From positions 1-35,964 of the forward strand of contig SMWD01000152.1 in the NCBI GenBank assembly GCA_004357495.1: a stretch of DNA of 35,964 bases, in the 5' to 3' direction. Positions 11,058 to 20,513 of this stretch are shown piece after piece. The notes below the pieces were generated by a model. It searched no databases. It was given only the letters and a program-made list of their open reading frames with translations, and had not been told where the DNA came from. Position 1 is the stretch's first letter, and each line of letters starts with the position of its first letter. Both the position numbers and the translations under genes were made by a program. This DNA is from Gammaproteobacteria bacterium (GTDB lineage: Bacteria > Pseudomonadota > Gammaproteobacteria > Steroidobacterales > GCA-2729495).

Positions 11058-12167
11058 ATGAATCTGCACGACCGCTACCTCGAAGCGATCAAAGAACATG
11101 GTTTTTCGACGGACCAGGCGCAGCTCGCAGCCATCGCGACCCTCGACCGTGTCCGCGAGCAACTGATCAGGCGGGCCTCAACGCCGTGCTTCATAGCCCG
11201 ACTGATGCCGCAATTCATGCAACCGTGGTTCGGCGCCGGGCTCTCCGCTCCGGTCCGGGGCGCCTACCTGTGGGGCGGTGTCGGGCGCGGCAAAACCTTT
11301 GTCATGGACCTGTTCTTCGACAGCCTGCCGTTCGAGCAGAAGCTTCGCCGGCATTTTCACCGGATGATGTACCGGGTCCACGGTCAGTTGCAGCGGCTCG
11401 GCAATCATAAAGACCCGCTCGAACGCGTTGCTGACGAACTGGCCGGCCGTGCCCGCGTCATCTGCTTCGACGAGTTTTTCGTCGCGGATATCGCCGATGC
11501 GATGCTCCTCGGGCGCCTGCTCGATGCGCTGTTCCGGCGCGGTGTCACGCTGGTCGCGACATCGAACATTGCCCCCGATGAGCTGTACCACGACGGGCTG
11601 CAACGCGCACAGTTCCTGCCCGCGATCGCGCTGCTCAACGAACACACCGAGGTACTCAACGTCGACGGCCCGACGGACTACCGCCTGCGCGTCCTCGAGC
11701 AGGCCGAGCTATACCACGCCCCGCTCGACGCCGCGGCTACGCGGAATCTCGCGGATTACTTCGAACGTATCGCCCCGGATGCCGGCACGCGCGGCCAGGC
11801 CATGGAAGTCCTCGGCCGGAACATCCCGATGATCCGCCGCGCCGACGGCCTCGCGTGGTTCGACTTCGGCGCACTGTGCGACGGCCCGCGCAGCCAGAAT
11901 GATTACATCGAAATCGCCCGCAGCTTCCAGACCGTGATCGTGTCCGACGTGCCGCTGCTCGATCGGCCGAGGGAAGACCAGGCTCGTCGGTTCATCGCGC
12001 TCGTCGATGAGTTCTACGACCGCAAAGTCAAGCTGATCATCTCGGCCACCGCGCCGATTGCCGGGCTCTACACCGGTGACCGGCTGACGCAAGAGTTCGA
12101 GCGCACCCGCAGCCGGCTGCTCGAGATGCAATCGACGGCCTACCTGGCCGCCCCGCACGTGCCGTAA
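11058..12167 (+). CDS. zapE: Cell division ATPase ZapE (AFG1 family)
   Basis: GAYLWGGVGRGKTFVMDLFFDSLP, ICFDEFFVADIADAMLLGRL, LVATSNIAPDELYHDGLQR, AFG1/ZapE hallmarks. Confidence 0.92.
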   Translation: MNLHDRYLEAIKEHGFSTDQAQLAAIATLDRVREQLIRRASTPCFIARLMPQFMQPWFGAGLSAPVRGAYLWGGVGRGKTFVMDLFFDSLPFEQKLRRHFHRMMYRVHGQLQRLGNHKDPLERVADELAGRARVICFDEFFVADIADAMLLGRLLDALFRRGVTLVATSNIAPDELYHDGLQRAQFLPAIALLNEHTEVLNVDGPTDYRLRVLEQAELYHAPLDAAATRNLADYFERIAPDAGTRGQAMEVLGRNIPMIRRADGLAWFDFGALCDGPRSQNDYIEIARSFQTVIVSDVPLLDRPREDQARRFIALVDEFYDRKVKLIISATAPIAGLYTGDRLTQEFERTRSRLLEMQSTAYLAAPHVP

Positions 12168-12188
12168 TGTCAATGCGTCAGACTACTC

Positions 12189-12320
12189 GTGGGAATAGCC
12201 TGTGTGGGAGCGATCTTTGTGGGAGCGGCTTTTGTGGGAGCGGCTTTAGCCGCGAAAGAACAATGAATCGCGGCTAAAGCCGCTCCCACAAAAGCCCCCC
12301 ATAACAGCCTCCCACAACAG
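12189..12320. repeat. REP-like element: four 15-bp tandem units leading into a perfect 26-bp inverted repeat, with degenerate units on the return arm
   Basis: Units at 12189 gtgggaatagcctgt, 12204 gtgggagcgatcttt, 12219 gtgggagcggctttt, 12234 gtgggagcggcttta; arms 12230-12255 TTTTGTGGGAGCGGCTTTAGCCGCGA and 12268-12293 its exact reverse complement, 12-nt loop. Confidence 0.85.
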
Positions 12321-12400
12321 CCGAGACATTAGCAATGGGTCAGATTTATTGATTTTCCCTGCTAGACTGAGCGGCCTTTTCCATTCAGTGGAGACCATCG

Positions 12401-13153
12401 ATGGCGGGTAAATTGGTGCTGTGCCGACACGGGCAGAGCCAGTGGAATCTGGAGAACCTGTTCACGGGCTGGCATGACGTGGACCTGACCGAGCAGGGTT
12501 GCAGCGAGGCGAAGCAGGCAGGTTCGTTGCTCGCCAAGCTCGATTTCCGCTTCGATCTCGCCTACACGTCCGTGCTCAGGCGCGCGATCCGCACGCTGTG
12601 GATCATCCTCGACGAGCTGGACCTGATGTGGATTCCGGTCGAGCGTGCCTGGCAACTGAATGAACGCCACTACGGCGCGCTGCAGGGCCTGAACAAGGCC
12701 GAAACGACGGCGCGGCACGGTGCAGAACAGGTCAAAATCTGGCGCCGCAGTTACGCGATCCCGCCGCCGGCGCTGGACACCTCCGACCAACGGCACCCGG
12801 CGCACGACCCGCGCTACGCGGGGATCGCGAACCTGCCGGACACCGAATCGCTGAAGACCACGCTCGAGCGCGTCCAGCCCTACTGGACCGATGCGATCGC
12901 ACCCCGGCTGAAAGCCGGCAAGAATGTATTGATCGCGGCGCACGGCAACAGCCTGCGCGCACTCGTCAAAATGCTCGACGGGATCTCGGATACGGACATC
13001 ACCGAGTTCAATATCCCGACCGGCGTGCCGATTCTGTACGACCTGGACGATGCGCTTGCACCCCGCAGCCGCGAATTTCTGGGCGACCCGGAGACCATCC
13101 GCAAAGCGGCCGAAGCCGTCGCTGCCCAAGCCGCCGGCGGTGGCTTAAAATGA
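12401..13153 (+). CDS. gpmA: 2,3-bisphosphoglycerate-dependent phosphoglycerate mutase
   Basis: [59 protein letters not shown]. Confidence 0.96.
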   Translation: MAGKLVLCRHGQSQWNLENLFTGWHDVDLTEQGCSEAKQAGSLLAKLDFRFDLAYTSVLRRAIRTLWIILDELDLMWIPVERAWQLNERHYGALQGLNKAETTARHGAEQVKIWRRSYAIPPPALDTSDQRHPAHDPRYAGIANLPDTESLKTTLERVQPYWTDAIAPRLKAGKNVLIAAHGNSLRALVKMLDGISDTDITEFNIPTGVPILYDLDDALAPRSREFLGDPETIRKAAEAVAAQAAGGGLK

Positions 13154-13181
13154 CACCGGACCTCGCAGCGGGAACCGATCG

Positions 13182-13703
13182 ATGATTTATGCGCTGGCCG
13201 ACCTGAGCCCCGAGATTCGCGGCCGCCACTACATCGCGCCGACCGCTTCGGTCATCGGCGACGTGGTCCTCGGCGAGGACACGAGCGTCTGGTTCGGTGC
13301 GGTTGTGCGCGGCGACGTCGAAACAATCACCATCGGGCGTGGCTCAAATATTCAGGACAACTCAGTCCTGCACGCCGACCCGGGTGCACCGCTGGTCCTC
13401 GACGAACAGGTCACGATCGGCCACATGGTCATGCTGCACGGCTGTACGATCGGCCGGCACAGCCTGATCGGCATCGGCACGACGATCCTCAATCACGCGA
13501 AAATCGGTGCGAACTGCATCGTCGGCGCGAACTCGCTGGTAACCGAGCACAAAGAGTTTCCGGACGGCGTGCTGATTCTTGGCTCACCGGCCAAGGTCAT
13601 GCGCGAACTGACCGAGGATGAAATCGCGAACCTGCCGAGCTATGCGACGCGTTATATCGAACGGGCCGAGCGCTATCGGCGGCAGTTGCGCGAGACGAGC
13701 TGA
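13182..13703 (+). CDS. Gamma-class carbonic anhydrase-like protein (YrdA family)
   Basis: Left-handed beta-helix hexapeptides; SVWFGAVVRGDVETITIGRGSNIQDNSVLHAD, VTIGHMVMLHGCTIG. Confidence 0.92.
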   Translation: MIYALADLSPEIRGRHYIAPTASVIGDVVLGEDTSVWFGAVVRGDVETITIGRGSNIQDNSVLHADPGAPLVLDEQVTIGHMVMLHGCTIGRHSLIGIGTTILNHAKIGANCIVGANSLVTEHKEFPDGVLILGSPAKVMRELTEDEIANLPSYATRYIERAERYRRQLRETS

Positions 13704-13733
13704 ACGGGCGCAGACTAGCGGCTTGACCGGTCC

Positions 13734-14591
13734 TCACGTTCGTATGCGAATCAACCCTTCTTGAGCCGTCGATGCGACGAGCACGCCATCCGGGTCGAAA
13801 ACCTGTCCGCGCGCGAGGCCGCGGGCACCCGCCGCACGGGGACTGTCGAGGGAAAACAGCATCCACTCATCGACACGACACGCACTGTGAAACCACATCG
13901 CGTGATCAAGACTCGCCATCTGCAGGCTGTCGCGCAACAGACTCCGGTCGCCATGCGGCAGTGTCGCCGTGCCGAGCAACTGGTAATCCGAGATATAGGC
14001 CAGCATCACGGCATGCTGCCGGGCGTCGTCCGACATCCGGTCGATCGCCTTCATCCAGACGTGTTTGACCGGTTCCAGCCGCGCGGTCAACGTCTTGTCG
14101 CGCGGCACCGGGCGTACGTAAAACGGCCGCTTGTGTTTCAGGAAGCGCTGCACGGCCTTCGGCAGGTGTTTGAGATCATCCGGTTGCACGTCAGCGACGT
14201 CGCGCAGCCCGTCGGGCCCCGGCACGACGGGCATCGTCGTCTGGTGCTCCAGCCCGTCTTCATGCACCTGAAACGAGGCGGTCATATTGAAAATCTGGCG
14301 GCCGTGCTGAATCGCAACCACGCGCCGGTTCGAGAAACTGCGCCCGTCACGCGCATGGTCGACCTGGTAGACGATCGGCGACTCGACGTCTCCGCGCCGC
14401 AGAAAGTACGCATGCAGCGAATGTACGGCCCGGCCCTCGACCGTCGTCGCGGCGGCGAACAGCGCCTGAGCGAGAACCTGCCCGCCGTATACCTGCGGCG
14501 TACCGATGTCACGGCTCTGACCGCGAAAAATATTCTGCTCGATCCGCTCGGGCTCGAGCAATCGAAGCAAGTCAGCCAGGCTCTGATTCAT
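13734..14591 (-). CDS. tesB: Acyl-CoA thioesterase II
   Basis: NIFRGQSRDIGTPQVYGGQVLAQAL, VHSLHAYFLRRGD, LDHAMWFHSACRVDEWMLF. Confidence 0.93.
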   Translation of the reverse strand: MNQSLADLLRLLEPERIEQNIFRGQSRDIGTPQVYGGQVLAQALFAAATTVEGRAVHSLHAYFLRRGDVESPIVYQVDHARDGRSFSNRRVVAIQHGRQIFNMTASFQVHEDGLEHQTTMPVVPGPDGLRDVADVQPDDLKHLPKAVQRFLKHKRPFYVRPVPRDKTLTARLEPVKHVWMKAIDRMSDDARQHAVMLAYISDYQLLGTATLPHGDRSLLRDSLQMASLDHAMWFHSACRVDEWMLFSLDSPRAAGARGLARGQVFDPDGVLVASTAQEGLIRIRT

Positions 14592-14646
14592 ACGGTGTAT
14601 CCAGGCTCAAACACGACGCCCAATCCAGCCGGGCTATGCTAATGTC

Positions 14647-15441
14647 ATGACTACGAAAAAAACAACCGGGGAGCAGCAAATCATGACCACTACGGATGCG
14701 GCCAGGCGCCCGCTCGGCACGCGCTGGTGCAAGACAGCGATCGGACTTGCCTGGATTGCCGGGGTCGGCACGCTCATCGGGCTCGCTGGCGGCGCTACCG
14801 GCCTGCTCGGCCCGATGCTCGCCCTCGGCACATTCGGGCTCGGCGGCCCACTGTTCGCCATTGCAATCCTGACCAGCCTGATTGGACTCGCACTCAGCAA
14901 AGGCACGGCCGGCAATGCATCCACGGCCCGCACCTGGGCCGCGCTGGCAATCGGAATCATCGTCATCAGCGTCAGCGTGGCGCAATTTCCAGGCTTCGGT
15001 GCGCCGCCGATTCATGACATCTCGACGGATGTCGAGAATCCGCCGTTATTCGTCGCCATCGTGCCGCTGCGGGGCGCAGACTCTAACCCGGCCGAATATC
15101 TGGATGACGGCACCGCCGGGCAGCAGCTCAAGGCCTATCCGGACATTGTCACGCTGCACCTGGACCGGCCCGCGGCGGAGGTTTTCGCCGCCGCTGAAGG
15201 CATCGTCACCGAACTCGGCTGGGCACTGGTCGCAGCTGACCTCGAGGCCGGCCTCATCGAGGCCACCGCTTCGACATACTGGTTCGGCTTCAAGGACGAC
15301 GTCGTCATCCGTGTGCAGCGCGAAGCGGATACCACGCTCGTCGATGTGCGCTCAAAATCGCGCATCGGGCGCGGAGACATGGGTGCGAATGCCGCCCGCG
15401 TCCGTACGTTCCTGCAGGCGTTGCGTTCGCCCGACGGATGA
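14647..15441 (+). CDS. DUF1499-like protein with N-terminal TM helices
   Basis: Three to four hydrophobic N-terminal segments, then PPIHDISTDVENPPLF...VVIRVQREADTTLVDVRSKSRIGRGDMGANAARVRTFL, characteristic of DUF1499. Confidence 0.8.
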   Translation: MTTKKTTGEQQIMTTTDAARRPLGTRWCKTAIGLAWIAGVGTLIGLAGGATGLLGPMLALGTFGLGGPLFAIAILTSLIGLALSKGTAGNASTARTWAALAIGIIVISVSVAQFPGFGAPPIHDISTDVENPPLFVAIVPLRGADSNPAEYLDDGTAGQQLKAYPDIVTLHLDRPAAEVFAAAEGIVTELGWALVAADLEAGLIEATASTYWFGFKDDVVIRVQREADTTLVDVRSKSRIGRGDMGANAARVRTFLQALRSPDG

Positions 15442-15471
15442 GTTGAGTGGGCGGGCAGCGCCCGAAGACCG

Positions 15472-15960
15472 TCAGTCTTCCGACAGAAAATACAACGCGA
15501 TGGTCTCGGCAACGCAGGCCGGCTTTATCTCGCCCTCGATCTCCAGCCTGCTTTCCATGATGACCTGCAACGCACCGGCCCGCTTGCGCGCGGACTTCAG
15601 CGTGCCGCGCAGACGCACCCGACTGCCGGCGGGCACCATCTGCTTGAATCGCACCTTGTTCAGCCCGTAGTTGATCGCGCGCACCGCCTCGAAGCGCACG
15701 ACCTGATCCACCAGCACCGGAAATAATGCGGTCAACAGATAGCCATGCGCAATCGTCGAACCATTCGGCATCTCCTTCGCCGCACGTTCGGTATCGACAT
15801 GAATCCACTGATGATCATCGGTTGCCGCGGCGAAGCGGTCGATCCGATCCTGATCGATCAGCATCCAGTCGGAAACGCCCAGCTCCTGCCCTTCGAGCGC
15901 ACGAGCTGCCGCAAATGAGCGGATGACCAACGGGCCGGATACTGCAGTCTTCTTGATCAT
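15472..15960 (-). CDS. MaoC-like (R)-specific enoyl-CoA hydratase family protein
   Basis: DQDRIDRFAAATDDHQWIHVDTERA...IAHGYLLTALFPVL hotdog hydratase motif. Confidence 0.88.
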   Translation of the reverse strand: MIKKTAVSGPLVIRSFAAARALEGQELGVSDWMLIDQDRIDRFAAATDDHQWIHVDTERAAKEMPNGSTIAHGYLLTALFPVLVDQVVRFEAVRAINYGLNKVRFKQMVPAGSRVRLRGTLKSARKRAGALQVIMESRLEIEGEIKPACVAETIALYFLSED

Positions 15961-15980
15961 GTGGCCAAAGTGACAGCCTG

Positions 15981-16574
15981 CTAGTCGGCGCTCTGTCTGA
16001 TTGCGTTCAGAAACTCGTTACGAATGCGGTCATCGTCCTCGAACGCGCCGAGCATTTCCTGAGTGACCATCTTGATGCGGGTCTTGTTTACCCCCCGCGT
16101 AGTCATGCACTGATGCTGCGCCTCGACGACGACCGCCACGCCACGCGGCTGCAACGCCGCGTCGATACACGCGGCAATCTCCCCGGTGAGGCGTTCCTGC
16201 ACCTGCAGGCGCTTGGTATAGGCCTCGACGACGCGAACGAGCTTGCTGATACCAACCAGCCGCTCGTTCGGCAGGTAAGCGATGTGGATGCGCCCGATGA
16301 AAGGCGCCATGTGATGCTCGCAGTGCGACGAAAAATCGATATCACACAGCGTGACGATACGTTTGTAATTCTTGACGGCCTGGAACGAATTGCCGAGTAA
16401 TTCGTGGGGGTTCACGGCATAGCCGGCGAACCAGTCGCCGTACGCCCCCAGTACTCGCGCAGGTGTGCGCTTCACGCCAGGGCGATCGGCATCCTCGCCA
16501 ATCCACCACAGCAAGGTACGGATTGCGGTTTCCGCCTCATCCTGACTCGGTCGAGATGTTTTTTTATCGCTCAT
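15981..16574 (-). CDS. folE: GTP cyclohydrolase I
   Basis: DIDFSSHCEHHMAPFIGRIHIAYLPNERLVGISKLVRVVEAYTKRLQVQERLT; CMTTRGV. Confidence 0.95.
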   Translation of the reverse strand: MSDKKTSRPSQDEAETAIRTLLWWIGEDADRPGVKRTPARVLGAYGDWFAGYAVNPHELLGNSFQAVKNYKRIVTLCDIDFSSHCEHHMAPFIGRIHIAYLPNERLVGISKLVRVVEAYTKRLQVQERLTGEIAACIDAALQPRGVAVVVEAQHQCMTTRGVNKTRIKMVTQEMLGAFEDDDRIRNEFLNAIRQSAD

Positions 16575-16624
16575 TCAGTTCCTCTGTTCACACCCGCCTG
16601 TGGTTTGGCCACGGACCCGGGGCC

Positions 16625-17242
16625 TCACTTTCCAAGCCGCAGCAGATCCGCCGGCGTATTAACATTTATCAAGGCATCCGCTTCGGTCGGCTCGAGCATG
16701 TGAACGGCGACGCCGGACAAAAATTCACGCGGGCTCAGCCCTTCGCCCGCCGCGGCCTCACGCTGGAACCGCGCAAGGGTAGCGGGTTCATAGATTGCGC
16801 ACAACGGCTCGATGAGGCCGTCCGCCGGACTGCGATACGCAGTCGCCGCTGTGCGGACATCCCGGGACTGTACCAGAATCCGGATCGCCGCCTCGCTGAG
16901 CCCCGGCAGATCGCAGGCCAGCACCAGCCATGCCGCCTGCGGATGCCGACCGTGCGCGGCCAGGATACCGCCGGCCGGACCGAGTCCCGGCAACTCATCG
17001 GCGATCATCGGGAACCGGCTGCGCAGCGCATCGTCGACCTGATCGGCACGCACCGACACATAGGCTGTTTCGACCGCGGGCCGCAGCAGCCCGATCGTGC
17101 GCTCCAGCAGCGCCCGACCCTCGATCTGCAAGGCGGCCTTGTCCGATCCGAAGCGCCGGCTGCGGCCGCCCGCCAGCACGAGTCCGTATAACGGGGGTAC
17201 CCGTGGCTTGCCTGCGTCAGCCCCCGTGCCTTCGTTAGTCAA
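16625..17242 (-). CDS. mobA: Molybdenum cofactor guanylyltransferase
   Basis: LYGLVLAGGRSRRFGSDKAALQIEGRALLERT; WLVLACDLPGL. Confidence 0.9.
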   Translation of the reverse strand: MTNEGTGADAGKPRVPPLYGLVLAGGRSRRFGSDKAALQIEGRALLERTIGLLRPAVETAYVSVRADQVDDALRSRFPMIADELPGLGPAGGILAAHGRHPQAAWLVLACDLPGLSEAAIRILVQSRDVRTAATAYRSPADGLIEPLCAIYEPATLARFQREAAAGEGLSPREFLSGVAVHMLEPTEADALINVNTPADLLRLGK

Positions 17243-17258
17243 TGGGAAGTCTCTGCTG

Positions 17259-17732
17259 TCAGGATTCGGCGCGGTAATCGCTCTTACCGCCGGTCTTGCT
17301 GATCAGTCGCACGTCACCGATGACGATGTCGTGCGACAACGCCTTGCACATATCGTAGATGGTCAGCGCGGCGATGCTCGCGCCGGTCAGCGCCTCCATT
17401 TCGACTCCGGTTTTGTGCGCAACCTTGGTCGTGCAGTCGATAACTACATCACCGGCGGCGTCCAGTTCGATGGTGATCCGGCACCCGTCGAGACCGATCG
17501 GATGGCAAAGCGGAATCAGTTCGTGGGTCTTCTTCGCGGCCATCGTGCCGGCAATGATCGCGGTCTGGAACACGGGACCTTTCTTCGTCGTGATATCGCC
17601 GTCATGAATGACGGCCCGGACCGATTCCGGCAGGCGAACCCGGGCCCGGGCATGTGCCGTGCGTGTCGTGACCGACTTGTCGCTGACGTCGACCATCTTC
17701 GGCTGATTCTTGTCATCGAGGTGTGAAAGCAT
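17259..17732 (-). CDS. moaC: Cyclic pyranopterin monophosphate synthase MoaC
   Basis: MVDVSDKSVTTRTAHARARV; KGPVFQTAIIAGTMAAKKTHELIPLCHPIGLDGC; GVEMEALTGASIAALTIYDMCKAL. Confidence 0.95.
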   Translation of the reverse strand: MLSHLDDKNQPKMVDVSDKSVTTRTAHARARVRLPESVRAVIHDGDITTKKGPVFQTAIIAGTMAAKKTHELIPLCHPIGLDGCRITIELDAAGDVVIDCTTKVAHKTGVEMEALTGASIAALTIYDMCKALSHDIVIGDVRLISKTGGKSDYRAES

Positions 17733-17741
17733 TTGTGCGCC

Positions 17742-18305
<564 letters not shown>

Positions 18306-18454
18306 GCCAATGTGGTTCCGGGTGCCGATGCCAAGTATTTAACCTTTGCTGTTAACCCCAATGCTAAAATAACCCAATGGTCTTGCGCTACATGAATACC
18401 TGACACCGCTCGGCCACGCATGTGGCAGGGGGCTGGCCGGGAGAGCATACATAG

Positions 18455-19864
18455 ATGGGACGAACGATTATTGAAAAGCTCTGGGATGCGCATAGCGTAG
18501 CCGACCTCGGAGACGGCAGCCACCTTTTATATATCGACCGTGTGATGTTTCACGAGCGCACGGGCAGCATTGCCCTGAAGGGCCTCGAGGCCGCGGGGCG
18601 CAAAGTCCGAAACCCGGAACAGGTATTCGGCTGCATGGACCACATCGTCGATACGATTCCGGGCCGCACCGACGAAACCATGGTCCCTGGAGGTAACGCA
18701 TTCATCACGACGACCCGCGACGCGGCACAAAAGGCCGGCGTCAACCTTTTTGATCTGGGCGACGACCGCCAGGGAATCGTGCACGTCGTCTCGCCCGAGC
18801 AGGGCATCGTCCTGCCCGGCGTCACACTGGTCTGTCCTGACAGTCATACCTGCACGCAGGGCGCGGTCGGCGCGCTGGCCTGGGGCATCGGCTCCACCGA
18901 GGCCGAACACGCGATGGCGACCAAGACGCTCGTGGTCAAAAAACCGAAGACCATGCGCGTACGCTTCGACGGGCAGCCGGGTCTGGGCATCACGGCCAAG
19001 GACCTGATCCTGCGTCTGATCGGCGAATACACGGCTGCCGGCGGCGGCGGCTACGCAATCGAGTTCGCGGGTGAGGCCATCCGCGCGATGCCGATGGAGG
19101 CTCGCTTCACGCTGTGCAACATGGCCGTGGAATTCGGCGCGTGGACGGGCATCATCGCCCCGGACGAGTGCACGTACGCGTACTGCGACGGGCGGCCGTT
19201 CGCGCCGAAAGCACACGTCTGGGAACAGGCACTGGCGCACTGGAAAACGCTGCCGAGCGACGCGGATGCGGTCTTCGACAAGGAAATCGTCATCGACTGT
19301 GCCGACATCGTGCCACAAGTCACCTGGGGCACGAGCCCGCAACACGAAACCGGCATCGACGGCGTCGTGCCGGATCCGGCCAACGAGCCGGACGCGAACC
19401 GCAGGCAGTCGATCGAACGCGCGCTCGAATACATGGATCTGACGCCGGGTACGCCGCTGGAGGGCCTCCCGATCGACTCGGCCTTCATCGGCTCCTGCAC
19501 GAACGCCCGCCTGAGCGACCTGCGCGCCGCCGGTGCCATCGTCAAGGGCAGGAAGGTCGCCGCCGGCGTCAAGGCCATCGTCGTGCCGGGTTCCAGCCAG
19601 GTCAAACTGGCGGCCGAGGCCGAAGGTCTCGACGCCGTCTTCACCGAAGCGGGGTTCGAATGGCGCGAGTCCGGCTGCTCGATGTGTTTCTTCGCCGGCG
19701 GCGAGAACCTCGGGCAGGAAAAGCGCGCGGTCTCGAGCACGAACCGGAACTTCGAGAATCGCCAGGGACCGCGCACACGCACGCACCTGGCCAGCCCGGC
19801 GATGGTCGCCGCCGCGGCGATCGCCGGGCATCTGACCGACGTGCGCAAGCTGGAGCAGTCTTGA
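18455..19864 (+). CDS. leuC: 3-isopropylmalate dehydratase large subunit
   Basis: TIIEKLWDAHSV, VCPDSHTCTQGAVGALAWGIGSTEAEHAMAT, FIGSCTNARLSDLRAA, CSMCFFAGGENL. Confidence 0.95.
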   Translation: MGRTIIEKLWDAHSVADLGDGSHLLYIDRVMFHERTGSIALKGLEAAGRKVRNPEQVFGCMDHIVDTIPGRTDETMVPGGNAFITTTRDAAQKAGVNLFDLGDDRQGIVHVVSPEQGIVLPGVTLVCPDSHTCTQGAVGALAWGIGSTEAEHAMATKTLVVKKPKTMRVRFDGQPGLGITAKDLILRLIGEYTAAGGGGYAIEFAGEAIRAMPMEARFTLCNMAVEFGAWTGIIAPDECTYAYCDGRPFAPKAHVWEQALAHWKTLPSDADAVFDKEIVIDCADIVPQVTWGTSPQHETGIDGVVPDPANEPDANRRQSIERALEYMDLTPGTPLEGLPIDSAFIGSCTNARLSDLRAAGAIVKGRKVAAGVKAIVVPGSSQVKLAAEAEGLDAVFTEAGFEWRESGCSMCFFAGGENLGQEKRAVSSTNRNFENRQGPRTRTHLASPAMVAAAAIAGHLTDVRKLEQS

Positions 19865-19868
19865 GGCC

Positions 19869-20489
19869 ATGGAAAAGTTTATCGAACTGACCGCGATCGC
19901 GGCGCCACTGCTGCGCATCAACATCGACACGGATGCGATCATCCCGAGCCGCGAGTTAAAACGCGTCTCTAAAAAAGGTCTCGGGACGGGCCTGTTCGCC
20001 GGCTGGCGCTATACGGAACTCGGCAGCCGCATCGAAAACCCGGATTTCATCCTGAACCAGCCGCCCTACCGGGACGCCGGGATCCTGCTGTCCGGCGCGA
20101 ACTTCGGCTGCGGCTCGTCGCGCGAACACGCGGTCTGGTCACTCGCCGAGTGGGGCATCCGCGCGATAATCGCGCCGAGCTTCGGGGCGATCTTCTACAG
20201 CAACTGCGTCCGCAACGGCATCCTGCCGGTCATCCTCGACGACGAACGCATCGCGACGCTCGCGGATATCGTGTCCGCCAACCCGGCCGAAAACCGCATC
20301 GCCATCGACCTCGAACAGCAGACGGTCGTCGCCGTCGATGGCGGCACCGACACGTTCGACATCACTCCCGCCGATCGCCGGATGCTGATGGAAGGACTCG
20401 ATCCGATTGCCGTCACGATGCAGCGCGACGACGAAATCCTGGCGTTCCAGGCGCGGGACCGGCTGAAGCGACCCTGGGTTTACCTGTAG
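19869..20489 (+). CDS. leuD: 3-isopropylmalate dehydratase small subunit
   Basis: NIDTDAIIPSRELKRVSKKGLGTGLFAGWRY, GANFGCGSSREHAVWSLAEWGIRAIIAPSFGAIFYSNC. Confidence 0.95.
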   Translation: MEKFIELTAIAAPLLRINIDTDAIIPSRELKRVSKKGLGTGLFAGWRYTELGSRIENPDFILNQPPYRDAGILLSGANFGCGSSREHAVWSLAEWGIRAIIAPSFGAIFYSNCVRNGILPVILDDERIATLADIVSANPAENRIAIDLEQQTVVAVDGGTDTFDITPADRRMLMEGLDPIAVTMQRDDEILAFQARDRLKRPWVYL

Positions 20490-20513
20490 TAAAAATTACG
20501 GTCTGACCCCACC

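Noticed and set aside
18527-19942. 471-aa minus-strand ORF antisense to leuC
   Set aside because: The plus strand encodes unmistakable LeuC; the antisense product has no family features.
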